This document shows positions 35,625 to 44,930 of a stretch of DNA of 64,000 nt, in pieces (position 1 is the stretch's first letter; each line of letters starts with the position of its first letter). The notes under the pieces are model-generated. The model was not told the origin of the DNA and searched no databases. It saw only the letters and a list, made by a program, of their open reading frames with translations. A program made the translations under genes and the position numbers. This DNA is from Corynebacterium sanguinis (GTDB lineage Bacteria; Actinomycetota; Actinomycetes; Mycobacteriales; Mycobacteriaceae), in contig NZ_CP038157.1 of assembly GCF_007641235.1 (NCBI RefSeq), positions 1,922,001 to 1,986,000 on the forward strand, written 5' to 3'.

Positions 35625-37085
35625 ATGACTACCGGTAACAAGCTCGCCCAGATCGGCGTCGTGGGGATGGCCGTCATGGGCTCCAACCTCGCGCGCAACT
35701 TCGCCTCCAAGGGCCACACTGTGGCCATCTTCAACCGCTCCCCGGAGAAGACCCGCGCGGTCATCGAGGCGCACGGCCACGAGGGCGACTTCATCGCCTC
35801 CGAAACCATCGAGGACTTCGTCGCCTCCCTTGAGCGCCCGCGCAAGGCCATCATCATGGTCCAGGCCGGCCCTGCGACGGACGCCGTGATTGAGCAGCTT
35901 GCCGACGCCATGGAAGACGGCGACATCATCATCGACGGCGGTAACGCCCTGTTCACCGACACGATCCGCCGCGAGCAGGAGATCGCCCAGCGCGGCCGCC
36001 ACTTCGTCGGCGCCGGCATCTCCGGCGGCGAGGAGGGCGCGCTCAACGGGCCGTCGATCATGCCCGGCGGGCCGAAGGAATCCTGGGAGACCCTCGGGCC
36101 GCTGTTGGAGGACATCTCCGCGAAGGTCGACGGCGTGCCCTGCGTGACGCACATCGGCCCCGACGGGGCGGGCCACTTTGTCAAGATGGTGCACAACGGC
36201 ATCGAGTACGCGGATATGCAGGTCATCGGCGAGGCCTACCACCTGCTGCGCTACGCCGCCGGGATCGAGCCCGCGGCGATGTCGGAGATCTTCGCCGAGT
36301 GGAACCAGGGCGACCTCAACTCCTATCTGATCGAGATCACCGCCGAGATCCTGCGCCAGGTCGACCGCCACACCGGAACCCCGTTTATCGACGTCATCGT
36401 CGACGCCGCGGGCCAGAAGGGCACCGGCCGCTGGACCGTCAAGGAAGCCCTTGACCTCGGCGTTCCGGTCACCGGCATCGGCGAGGCCGTCTTCGCCCGC
36501 GCCCTGTCGTCGGCACTCGCGCAGCGCGAGGCCGCACAGCGCATCGGCCTTCCCTCCGGGGAAACCACCACGCTGGAGGCCCTCGGCGTGGACAAGGAGC
36601 AGTTCATCGAGGACGTGCGCCGCGCCCTCTACGCCTCCAAGCTCGTCGCCTACGCGCAGGGCTTCGACGAGATCAACGCCGGTTCTCAGGCCTACAACTG
36701 GGACATCAAGCCCGGTGACCTCGCCCGCATCTGGCGCGGCGGCTGCATCATCCGCGCGAAGTTCCTCAACCGCATCACCGAGGCCTACGAGAAGGACCCG
36801 GAGCTGCCGTCTCTGCTACTGGATCCCTACTTCAAGGCTGAGCTCGAGGGCGGGCTGATTGACTCCTGGCGCCGCGTCGTGGTCGTCGCCACGCAGCTCG
36901 GCCTGCCGATCCCGGTCTTCGCCTCCTCGCTGTCCTACTACGACTCCCTGCGTTCCGAGCGCCTGCCGGCCGCTCTGATCCAGGGCCAGCGCGACTTCTT
37001 CGGCGCGCACACCTACCGCCGCGTGGACATGGAGGGTACGTTCCACACCGCTTGGTCGGGCGACCGCGAGGAGCTGAGCTACTAG
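35625..37085 (+). CDS. gnd: 6-Phosphogluconate dehydrogenase (decarboxylating)
   Basis: Pentose phosphate pathway enzyme that oxidises 6-phosphogluconate to ribulose 5-phosphate with NADP. The 486-residue protein shows the cofactor motif IGVVGMAVMGSNLARN, the substrate block GISGGEEGALNGPSIMPGG (about residues 130-148), the catalytic HFVKMVHNGIEYADMQ (Lys and Asn, about 183-200), and the C-terminal domain with QRDFFGAHTYRR. TAGTAT, eight bases before the ATG, points to a leaderless or nearly leaderless transcript. Confidence 0.97.
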   Translation: MTTGNKLAQIGVVGMAVMGSNLARNFASKGHTVAIFNRSPEKTRAVIEAHGHEGDFIASETIEDFVASLERPRKAIIMVQAGPATDAVIEQLADAMEDGDIIIDGGNALFTDTIRREQEIAQRGRHFVGAGISGGEEGALNGPSIMPGGPKESWETLGPLLEDISAKVDGVPCVTHIGPDGAGHFVKMVHNGIEYADMQVIGEAYHLLRYAAGIEPAAMSEIFAEWNQGDLNSYLIEITAEILRQVDRHTGTPFIDVIVDAAGQKGTGRWTVKEALDLGVPVTGIGEAVFARALSSALAQREAAQRIGLPSGETTTLEALGVDKEQFIEDVRRALYASKLVAYAQGFDEINAGSQAYNWDIKPGDLARIWRGGCIIRAKFLNRITEAYEKDPELPSLLLDPYFKAELEGGLIDSWRRVVVVATQLGLPIPVFASSLSYYDSLRSERLPAALIQGQRDFFGAHTYRRVDMEGTFHTAWSGDREELSY

Positions 37086-37126
37086 CGGTTAGGGGGCTTG
37101 CCCCCGCAGCAGGTAGCATCGCAGCA

Positions 37127-38419
37127 ATGACGTCTTTCGCCGACCTCGGCCTCCCCCGCCCCATAGTCAACGTTTTGGCCAAGCAGGGCATCACCGAGCC
37201 CTTCCCCATCCAGGAAGAGGCGATCCCGGACGCGATGGCCGGCCGCGATGTTCTCGGCCGCGGCCCGACGGGCTCGGGAAAGACCTTCACCTTCGGCCTG
37301 CCCATGCTGGCCCGGCTGGCGGGAGCCCCGTCGAAGCCTGGCCACCCGAGGGGTCTGATCCTCGCCCCAACCCGCGAGCTGGCCACCCAGATTCGCGAGC
37401 GTCTCGACGACCCCGCGGCCGCGCTCGGCCTTCGGCTTCTCGACGTCGTCGGCGGCGTCAACATTAACAACCACCTGCGCTCCCTCGCCGCGCCCGTCGA
37501 CGTGCTCGTGGCCACCCCGGGTCGCGCAGAAGACCTGATCAACCAGCGCAAGCTGTTCTTCGACCACGTCGAGATCACCGCGCTGGATGAGGCGGACCAG
37601 ATGGCGGACATGGGATTTTTGCCGCAGGTGCGCAAGCTCCTCGACCGCACGCCGAAGGGCGGCCAGCGGCTGCTGTTCTCAGCGACGCTGGATGGGGACG
37701 TCGAAAAGCTCATTGCGCGCTACATGACCAACCCAGTGACGCACTCGACCGCGCCGGTCCAGGCCGCCGTCGGCACGATGGAGCACTACCGGCTCTTGGT
37801 CGGCGACCGCGACGAGCGCGGAGATGTGGTGCTGCGCATCGGCGCGCGCGAGGGCAAGACCATCATGTTCATGCGCACCAAGCACGGCGTGGACCGGCAG
37901 GTAAAGAAGCTGCGCCGCGCCGGCATCAACGCCCAGGGCCTGCACGGTGACAAGGGCCAAGGCGCGCGCACCCGCGCCCTCGAGGGCTTCGGCGACGGCT
38001 CCGCGCCCGTGCTTGTCGCCACCGACATCGCCGCGCGCGGCATCGACGTTGACGACGTCTCCCTCGTTGTCCACGTCGACCCTCCCGCCGAGCACAAGGC
38101 CTACCTGCACCGCGCAGGACGGACGGCGCGCGCGGGGTCGTCCGGGACCGTCGTCACGCTCGTGCTTGATGAGCAGGAAAAGGAAGTCCAGCAGTTGATG
38201 AACAAGGCCGGGGTCAGTGCGACACCGGTGCGCGTCACAGCAGAGTCCGCCGAGTTGGCTAAAATTACAGGCGCACGCACACCCTCCGGCACCCCGCTGC
38301 CGCCGCCCGGGCAACCGCAGCAGACGAAGCGGGCCACCACGGCGCGCAACGGCAAACCATCGAACCCCGCAGGGCGCTCTTCACGGCGCCGCCCACGAAG
38401 GAGTAGCGGGCGCAGCTAA
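37127..38419 (+). CDS. DEAD-box RNA helicase
   Basis: ATP-dependent RNA helicase of 430 residues. The Q motif (PFPIQEEAIPDAMAGRD), Walker A GPTGSGKTF (about residue 47), PTRELA, TPGR, the DEAD box ALDEADQMADMGF (about 150), SAT, and the second RecA domain with ATDIAARGIDVDDVSLVVH and HRAGRTARAG are all present. The C-terminal tail (about 385-430) is basic and low complexity, suited to RNA binding. Start placed at ATG 37127 (MTSFADLGLP), 41 bases after gnd; an upstream in-frame start would overlap gnd. Confidence 0.94.
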   Translation: MTSFADLGLPRPIVNVLAKQGITEPFPIQEEAIPDAMAGRDVLGRGPTGSGKTFTFGLPMLARLAGAPSKPGHPRGLILAPTRELATQIRERLDDPAAALGLRLLDVVGGVNINNHLRSLAAPVDVLVATPGRAEDLINQRKLFFDHVEITALDEADQMADMGFLPQVRKLLDRTPKGGQRLLFSATLDGDVEKLIARYMTNPVTHSTAPVQAAVGTMEHYRLLVGDRDERGDVVLRIGAREGKTIMFMRTKHGVDRQVKKLRRAGINAQGLHGDKGQGARTRALEGFGDGSAPVLVATDIAARGIDVDDVSLVVHVDPPAEHKAYLHRAGRTARAGSSGTVVTLVLDEQEKEVQQLMNKAGVSATPVRVTAESAELAKITGARTPSGTPLPPPGQPQQTKRATTARNGKPSNPAGRSSRRRPRRSSGRS

Positions 38420-38458
38420 CGCACCCCCGGGTGCACGGTCGGCGTCCTTTTCACAGAC

Positions 38459-39838
38459 ATGGACATACTCATATCCATCCTCTCCCTAGTCGGATTCATC
38501 GCGCTGACCGCATCGACGGGCCTGTTCGTGGCCATCGAGTTCGCCATGACCGGCCTCGAGCGCTCCACCGTCGACGCGCACGTCCGCGATAAGGGAGACC
38601 GCACCGCGCGGGCCGTAGCGAGGGACCACTCGAACCTCTCCTTCGTCCTCTCCGGCGCGCAGCTCGGTATCACCGTGACCACCCTGGCCGCGGGTTATCT
38701 GGCCGAGCCGGTGTTGGGCCAGTTCTTCACTCCCCTGCTTGAACTCGTCGGCCTGAACGCGAACGCGAGCCAGACGGTCGCGCTGATCCTGGCGCTGATC
38801 GTGGCGACATTTTTGTCTATGGTGTTCGGCGAGCTCGTGCCCAAGAACATGGCGATCACTGAGCCGCTCGCGACCGCGCGGTTCGTCGTTCCTCCCGTCA
38901 ACGCGTTCAACACCGCTCTGAAGTGGTTCATCAAGGCGCTCAACCGCTCCGCCAACTGGTTCGTGCGCAAGCTGGGGATTGAGCCGGCGGACGAGCTGGC
39001 GTCGGCACGCTCGGGCCAAGAGCTCGGCGTGATGGTGCGCAACTCCGTGGAGGCGGGCAGCTTCGACGCCGAGACCGCCCGGGTGATCGACCGCTCCCTG
39101 CAGTTCGGCGAATCGACCGCCGAAGAGTTCATGACGCCGCGCTCCACGATCGAGTCCCTCGACGTGGAGGACACCGTCAACGACCTGATCGCGCTGTCGC
39201 GCTCCTCGGGCCACTCGCGCTTCCCCGTCCGCCGCGGCGACCTCGACGACACCGTCGGCGTGGTCCACATCAAGGATGCCTTCTCCGTGGACAAGGAGCT
39301 CCGCAGCAGCGTCAAGCTCGGCGAGCTGGCGCGCCCCGTGCATTTCATCCCGGGCACCCTCGACGGGGACTCGGTGCTCAACCGGGTGCGCTCGGCGGGC
39401 TCGCAGGTGGTGCTCATCGCCGACGAGTACGGCGGAACCCAGGGGCTCGTCTCCATCGAGGACGTCGTCGAAGAGCTCCTCGGCGAGGTCTACGACGAGT
39501 ACGACGACCGCGAATCCGAGCGCGACTTCCAGCGCTTCGGCCTCTCCTGGGAGGTCTCCGGCCTCGTCCGCCTCGACGAGCTCAGCGAGCGCCTGAGTTA
39601 CACCGCCCCGGATGGCCCCTACGAGACCCTTGGCGGGCTGATCATGTCCACCCTCGGCCGCGTCCCCGTCCTCGGCGATAAGGTCTTACTGCCAGAGACC
39701 GGCGGCGGGTTCCAGGAGGATTTCGAGTCGGGCAACGCGGGGCGCTGGACCGCCCACGTCACCGTGATGGATGAGCGGCGAGTGGATAGGGCGATTCTGA
39801 CCCCCGTGCCCTCTGCCTCGAAGGAGGCCACCTCATGA
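38459..39838 (+). CDS. CNNM/CBS-domain membrane protein (TlyC/CorC type), first of two
   Basis: A 459-residue protein of the hemolysin-C/CorC family: an N-terminal CNNM membrane domain (about residues 1-185, several helices, with ASTGLFVAIEFAMTGLER and MVFGELVPKNMAI), a CBS-pair (about 215-340, FMTPRSTIESLDVED and HSRFPVRRGDLDDTVGVVHIKDAF), and a C-terminal CorC/HlyC domain (about 360-440). CNNM proteins are linked to magnesium/sodium transport or efflux. Its TGA overlaps the next gene's ATG. The pair corresponds to Rv1842c/Rv1841c, also near gnd. Confidence 0.9.
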   Translation: MDILISILSLVGFIALTASTGLFVAIEFAMTGLERSTVDAHVRDKGDRTARAVARDHSNLSFVLSGAQLGITVTTLAAGYLAEPVLGQFFTPLLELVGLNANASQTVALILALIVATFLSMVFGELVPKNMAITEPLATARFVVPPVNAFNTALKWFIKALNRSANWFVRKLGIEPADELASARSGQELGVMVRNSVEAGSFDAETARVIDRSLQFGESTAEEFMTPRSTIESLDVEDTVNDLIALSRSSGHSRFPVRRGDLDDTVGVVHIKDAFSVDKELRSSVKLGELARPVHFIPGTLDGDSVLNRVRSAGSQVVLIADEYGGTQGLVSIEDVVEELLGEVYDEYDDRESERDFQRFGLSWEVSGLVRLDELSERLSYTAPDGPYETLGGLIMSTLGRVPVLGDKVLLPETGGGFQEDFESGNAGRWTAHVTVMDERRVDRAILTPVPSASKEATS

Positions 39839-40884
39839 GCATCTGGCTCGCCCTCTTCCTCATCGCCGTCCTGCTGGCGTTTAACGCCTTCTTCGTCGCC
39901 TCGGAGTTCGCGCTTGTCTCCTCGCGCCGCGACCGCCTCGAGTCTATGGCCGCGCAGGGCAAAAAGGAGGCGCAGCGGGTTATCCATTCAATTGAGCACC
40001 TTTCGATCTACCTCGCGGGCGCCCAGTTCGGCATCACGATCTGCTCTCTCATCTTGGGCAAGGTCGCCGAGCCCGCGATCGCGCACTACATCGAGGTGCC
40101 GTTCATGGCGCTCGGGGTGCCCGCGGATCTGCTGCACCCGATCGCGTTCGTCATCGCCCTGGCGATTATCTCCTGGCTGCACATCCTCTTCGGCGAGATG
40201 GTGCCGAAGAACATCGCGATCGCAGGCCCTGAGCAGCTCGCGCTGTGGCTCACGCCGGCGATGCAGATGTGGGTCACCATCACCGGCCCGATCATCCGCG
40301 CGCTGAACTGGGTTGCGCGCAAGACACTCAAGGCGTTCGGCATCGAGCAGCGCGACGAGCTCGAATCCACCGTCGACGAGCAGCAGCTAGCGAACATGAT
40401 CATGGAGTCGCGCGAGGAGGGCCTGCTCGACGCGGAGGAAACCGCGCGTCTGGCCAAGGCGCTGCGCTCTGAATCGCGCAGCCTGAAGGAGGTGATGATC
40501 CCGCTGGAGAAGCTGACCACGATCCCGTACTCGACGCGCGGCATCGCCCTGTCCACCATCGAGCACGCCGTGCGCACGACCGGCTTCTCGCGCTTTCCGG
40601 TAGAGCGCTCCGGCGGCGCGCTGGTCGGCTACCTGCACGTCAAGGACATCCTGGACCTGATGGAATCCGACGAGGTCGATCCAGTGGTCCCGGTGTCGCG
40701 GATCCGCCGTCTCAGCATCGTCGACGGCAAAGGCTCGCTTGACGACGCCCTGACCTCCATGCACCGCCGCTCCGCGCACATGGCGCAGGTCCGCGTCAAC
40801 GGCGAACTCATCGGCGTGCTCGCTCTCGAAGACATCATTGAGGAGTACGTCGGCACGGTGTCCGACTGGACACACGAGTCTTAA
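39835..40884 (+). CDS. CNNM/CBS-domain membrane protein, second of two
   Basis: A 349-residue paralogue of the preceding protein: CNNM membrane domain (about 1-180, with FNAFFVASEFALVSSRRDRLE and ILFGEMVPKNIAIAGPE) and a CBS-pair (about 205-345, MIPLEKLTTIPYSTRG, FSRFPVERSGGALVGYLHVKDILDLM). It lacks the C-terminal CorC/HlyC domain, so the two may form a heteromer in which only one subunit carries it. Start is ATG at the ATGA overlap. Confidence 0.9.
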   Translation: MSIWLALFLIAVLLAFNAFFVASEFALVSSRRDRLESMAAQGKKEAQRVIHSIEHLSIYLAGAQFGITICSLILGKVAEPAIAHYIEVPFMALGVPADLLHPIAFVIALAIISWLHILFGEMVPKNIAIAGPEQLALWLTPAMQMWVTITGPIIRALNWVARKTLKAFGIEQRDELESTVDEQQLANMIMESREEGLLDAEETARLAKALRSESRSLKEVMIPLEKLTTIPYSTRGIALSTIEHAVRTTGFSRFPVERSGGALVGYLHVKDILDLMESDEVDPVVPVSRIRRLSIVDGKGSLDDALTSMHRRSAHMAQVRVNGELIGVLALEDIIEEYVGTVSDWTHES

Positions 40885-40926
40885 GATAGGTTTTAGTTAG
40901 CTTATACGCTGAAAGGGTGGTCACTT

Positions 40927-42333
40927 ATGGCTCGGCACGCATCCGGGAAGAATAACTACGCGCTCTCGGGCGGGGTCATCGCGGCCCTCGTCGTCGCGGT
41001 GCTGCTCTTCGGCGTGGCGATCGCGTTCGTGTCAACCCGCGGCGACGGCGACACAGAGGCTAGCGGGCAAGCGCCCGCCTGCGTCGCGGGCGATCTCGCT
41101 CTCCCAGTCGCCGCGACCGATCAGGCCGTCGCATCCTCGCTTATCGACGCCTACTCCAACGTCAACCCCGTCGTCCGCGACTTTTGCGTCGAACCCACCC
41201 TCGTTGAGTCGATTGCCGACGCAGCCGTCTACATCGCCCCCAACACCCCGGTGGCGCACCAGGAGCTGGCCGCTCAGAACCGGACGGCTGCCACCTCGGA
41301 GCCCAGCCCCGTCTACGCGGAGAAGGTCGGCCTGGCCGGAGCGCAGGCGCCGGCCTCTGCAGCGGAGGTCGAGCTGGGCGCGGTCGCCTTCCCGGTCAAC
41401 GACGAGCCCTCCGCCTCTGCCCTGGTCGCTGCCACGCTGGCCCCCAACGACCAGGACGCGGTCAACGCGTTGACCAACCAGCGCGTCGCCACGCTTGACG
41501 ACGCCCAAGAAAACGCCCAGTACATCGCCACCGCGGAGAGCAGCGTTCCCGAGGGCTTGAACTTTAGCCCGCTGGATGCGGCGATCGTCTACACCGCGAT
41601 CCCGCTGAACCAGGGCGACAACGTCACCGAGGAGCAATCCCGGGCTGGCCAGGACTTCGTTCGCGTCGCGGCCGAGAACTTCACCGAGCAGCCGGCTGAG
41701 CAGCCGACGATCTCGGACATCGTGTGGGCGGCGGCGACGCCGAGCGGCGGCGAGGAGATTACCCGCAACACCGAAACGGGTGCGACCATCGCCGACGGCG
41801 GGCCGACGAACACGCTGTTCGTGCTCGATACCTCCGAGGCCATGGCCCCCTACCTCGACGCGGCCGCGCAGGGCATCGCGGCGGCCGCCGAGTCCGTTGC
41901 TGGCGCCGGTCACCAGGTGGCGCTGTGGAACTACTCCTCGCCGCTGACCCCGGGTGTGACCCAGGGTTACCGCCGCAACGTGACGTTTACGCCCAACGCG
42001 GGTGAGGTTGTGCAGTCGGCGAACCGGTTCATGACTGGCGGCCAGCCGCAGACAAGGGAGGCCGTTACCGCAGCCGTGCGAGAGACCGCTGAAACGGGCC
42101 TGCCGAGCCGCGTCGTGGTGGTCACCACCGGTACGGCGGACGGCGGCGACGATGAGGCTTTTGCCCAGGCGGTAACTGACGCGGCGGGCGCTGGCGTGAC
42201 CGTCTCAGTGGTCCACGTGGGCGAGGGCCAGCAGGACCAGGCGCTGCGGCGGGCGAGCACCTCGGCCGCGGATGCGCCGAGCCAAGGGCAGGTTGCCGAC
42301 GCGGTCAAGGCCGCGTCGGGGATTGCGCCGTAG
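40927..42333 (+). CDS. Membrane-anchored von Willebrand A-like protein
   Basis: A 468-residue protein: a basic N-terminus, one membrane helix (about residues 16-37, GGVIAALVVAVLLFGVAIAFV), a long Ala/Glu/Pro-rich extracytoplasmic region that may be a degenerate solute-binding-like domain (about 50-280), and a vWA-like domain (about 295-465). The metal site motif is degenerate: DTSEAM in place of D-x-S-x-S, so metal binding may be lost. Similar proteins are part of the corynebacterial envelope but their role is unknown to me. It ends one base before the convergent merR gene. Confidence 0.75.
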   Translation: MARHASGKNNYALSGGVIAALVVAVLLFGVAIAFVSTRGDGDTEASGQAPACVAGDLALPVAATDQAVASSLIDAYSNVNPVVRDFCVEPTLVESIADAAVYIAPNTPVAHQELAAQNRTAATSEPSPVYAEKVGLAGAQAPASAAEVELGAVAFPVNDEPSASALVAATLAPNDQDAVNALTNQRVATLDDAQENAQYIATAESSVPEGLNFSPLDAAIVYTAIPLNQGDNVTEEQSRAGQDFVRVAAENFTEQPAEQPTISDIVWAAATPSGGEEITRNTETGATIADGGPTNTLFVLDTSEAMAPYLDAAAQGIAAAAESVAGAGHQVALWNYSSPLTPGVTQGYRRNVTFTPNAGEVVQSANRFMTGGQPQTREAVTAAVRETAETGLPSRVVVVTTGTADGGDDEAFAQAVTDAAGAGVTVSVVHVGEGQQDQALRRASTSAADAPSQGQVADAVKAASGIAP

Positions 42334-42334
42334 C

Positions 42335-42913
<579 letters not shown>

Positions 42914-43004
42914 GTAATTACTCCCATGAAGTTTGGATGTGGGCCTAATGCTTATTAAATGCCAAGCTTAGGCTGGGGTCAAGCCCACAGAGCGCAACAC
43001 GCCG

Positions 43005-43035
43005 AACTTTAAACCCAAACTTTAACTTTAGGGTT
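43005..43035. promoter_or_regulatory. AACTTTA direct repeats upstream of merR
   Basis: AACTTTA occurs three times, at 43005-43011, 43018-43024 and 43024-43030, overlapping the end of the BFN gene. Short AAACCC and GGGTT arms (43011-43016, 43031-43035) flank the second and third. The cluster could be a regulator site for the merR gene 91 bases downstream. Inference only. Confidence 0.35.
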
Positions 43036-43579
43036 CTTCTGTCCCATCCCCCCCACCGAGGTCGTTCTCGTCCACGCCCAGGTTGCGCATGAGCTGCTCA
43101 AACTCGTCGTCGCCCTGCGGCTGGGGCGCGTCGTCGTCCAAGCGCTCGTCGTCAAGCTCAAGCTCGAAGTACTGCGCGGCGTCCTCTGGCGACAACCAGA
43201 GCGACGCGGCTGAGATTACGGACTCATCGACCTCGAGCGCAAGGTCCAGCTTAAGCGCAACCGCGAGCGCATCGCAGGGGCGCATCTCCGCCGATGTCCC
43301 ATCGCCGAAGTTGAGGGCGCAGGCGAACACGCCCTCGTGGTAGCTAGCGATCTCTACCGATTCGGGCCCGACCGCCATTGCCTGGGCGAGCTCGACGAGA
43401 GCGTCCGTGGCGTGGGGGCGGTTCGGGTGCCAGCCAGCCGCGCGGGCGATCAGGCGCGCACCTTCAACGGGCGGCAGCCACACGGGCAGGCAGCGCGACG
43501 TCCCCTCGACGAGCAGAACGGCGCAGAGGTATTTCTCGGGACCAAGCGGGTAGATCCCCGCGAGCTGGGCTATCGCCAA
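43028..43579 (-). CDS. Bifunctional nuclease (BFN/DUF151) family protein
   Basis: A 183-residue protein of the BFN domain family, first described as a plant/Thermotoga nuclease family; the actinobacterial function is not established. The domain covers about residues 1-135, with VLLVEGTSRCLPVWLPPVEGARLIAR, FACALNFGDG and MRPCDALAVALKLD. The C-terminal 45 residues are acidic and low complexity. It overlaps the upstream ftsR by ten bases, so the two are co-translated. Orthologue of Rv1829 and cg1632. Confidence 0.88.
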   Translation of the reverse strand: MAIAQLAGIYPLGPEKYLCAVLLVEGTSRCLPVWLPPVEGARLIARAAGWHPNRPHATDALVELAQAMAVGPESVEIASYHEGVFACALNFGDGTSAEMRPCDALAVALKLDLALEVDESVISAASLWLSPEDAAQYFELELDDERLDDDAPQPQGDDEFEQLMRNLGVDENDLGGGDGTEEP

Positions 43580-44313
43580 TTGTTAAGCTCGTTCTTCACC
43601 AAAGACGCGTGGAGCGAGACCACAAGTGCGGTGAGCTGCTGGCCGATCTCCTCGGCCTTCTGCTCCGCGCTGACCTGGCGCGACTTCGCCACCGGCTGGG
43701 TGACGCGGGCGATCAGATCCGCCTGGCGCGAGGCAGTCGTGCGCAGCGTTTTCAGGTGACGCTCGTCGAAACCGAACTCCGCGAGGGCCGCCGCGGTGGA
43801 CGCGATGTGCACGTCATCCGCCGTGAAGTGGCCCGCCGCGTCAGGCGTGACCAGCCCCGCGGCGATGAGCTGGTCGACGACAGCGCCGTCCACCTTCGCC
43901 TGCTCGGCGACATCGACGTCCGTTAGCTTGGTTGCAGCCGGCGCGCGGAAGTTCTCCGGGGAAATCATCGGCGCGCTATCAGCCGGTGACACGATCGCGG
44001 TGACCTGGCCGGAGTCCATCGCCTCAAGCTGTTCGCGGATCACCTTCAGCGGCAGGTAGTTGTCGCGCTGGGTGACCAGGATGTAACGCAACCGGTCGAC
44101 GTCGGCATCGGTAAACCGGCGGTAGCCGGACGCGGTTCGCTGCGGGGTGATCAGCCCCTCCGACTCGAGGAAGCGGATCTTCGACACCGTGACATCAGGG
44201 AACTCTTCACGCAGGCGTTCCAAAACAACGCCGATCGACATTGTCTTGGCGGGCTTAGCAGCTTTGGCGGGCTGCTGCGGAGAGGTTTTGCGAATCGCGC
44301 TCACGGTGCTCAA
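43570..44313 (-). CDS. ftsR: MerR-type cell-division regulator FtsR
   Basis: A 247-residue MerR-family protein. In C. glutamicum the orthologue (Cg1631) activates ftsZ; in M. tuberculosis it is Rv1828. The N-terminal winged helix (about residues 25-97) shows MSIGVVLERLREEFPDVTVSKIRFLESEGLITPQ-type organisation with GYRRFTDADVDRLRYIL; the C-terminal half (about 130-210) is a second winged-helix-like domain seen in this subfamily. It is flanked by odhI and the BFN gene, exactly the conserved order. Confidence 0.9.
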   Translation of the reverse strand: MSTVSAIRKTSPQQPAKAAKPAKTMSIGVVLERLREEFPDVTVSKIRFLESEGLITPQRTASGYRRFTDADVDRLRYILVTQRDNYLPLKVIREQLEAMDSGQVTAIVSPADSAPMISPENFRAPAATKLTDVDVAEQAKVDGAVVDQLIAAGLVTPDAAGHFTADDVHIASTAAALAEFGFDERHLKTLRTTASRQADLIARVTQPVAKSRQVSAEQKAEEIGQQLTALVVSLHASLVKNELNNWR

Positions 44314-44350
44314 ACTTCGTACTCAGGCTCGGTTGGTTGGAAGCTGGGGC

Positions 44351-44779
44351 CTACTTGTCTTCGGAGATGAAGACGAGGCGGAATTTACCAATCTGGATCT
44401 CATCGCCGGTGGCGAGGGTCTGGGAGTTACGGGGCTCGCGGTTGACGTAGGTGCCGTTGAGCGAGCCCACATCTACTACCTCGAAAGAGCCCTCGTTGCG
44501 GCGGAACTCTGCGTGACGACGCGACACGGTGACGTCGTCAAGGAAGATGTCCGCCTCCGGGTGGCGGCCAGCGGTGGTGGTGTCCTGGTCCAGCAGGAAG
44601 CGTGCGCCAGCGTTCGGGCCGCGCTTGACAACGAGGAGTGCAGCGCCCTCAGGAAGATTCTCAGCGCCAGTTGCCGCGTTCGACGGCGCCGCGCCAGATT
44701 CCATTTCCTTCAGCAGGTCTGCGCGGAAAACCGAAGTGGTCTCTACTTGGGTCTCCGGCGCACCAGTGTTCTCGCTCAT
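44351..44779 (-). CDS. odhI: FHA-domain regulator OdhI/GarA
   Basis: Phospho-switch protein that, unphosphorylated, inhibits the 2-oxoglutarate dehydrogenase complex. Phosphorylation by PknG or other Ser/Thr kinases relieves inhibition. The N-terminal site ETTSVF is at residues 13-18, placing its two threonines at 14 and 15 exactly as in C. glutamicum OdhI. The FHA domain (about 45-142) has GRHPEADIFLDDVTVSRRHAEF and VVDVGSLNGTYVN. The start was set at ATG 44779 (MSENTGAPET) with AGGAGA upstream, not the in-frame codon at 44836. The 150-base leader region contains a TACTAT -10-like word on the minus strand. Confidence 0.96.
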   Translation of the reverse strand: MSENTGAPETQVETTSVFRADLLKEMESGAAPSNAATGAENLPEGAALLVVKRGPNAGARFLLDQDTTTAGRHPEADIFLDDVTVSRRHAEFRRNEGSFEVVDVGSLNGTYVNREPRNSQTLATGDEIQIGKFRLVFISEDK

Positions 44780-44930
44780 TATCTCTCCTGACGCTGTTTG
44801 TGAATGTCTGCGGATTTCTAAACAACTGCTTGCCATAGTACCGGCATCGCGTCCGCGGCGGGGGCAATGGCACTCGCTGTAGCAACACGTGCAGTTTACA
44901 ACCGCCGCGCTTCGCCGCCGAACTCAACGG

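Noticed and set aside
38424..38437. Short GC hairpin between the DEAD-box helicase and the CNNM gene as a terminator
   Set aside because: Only five pairs and no T tract follow; not supportable.
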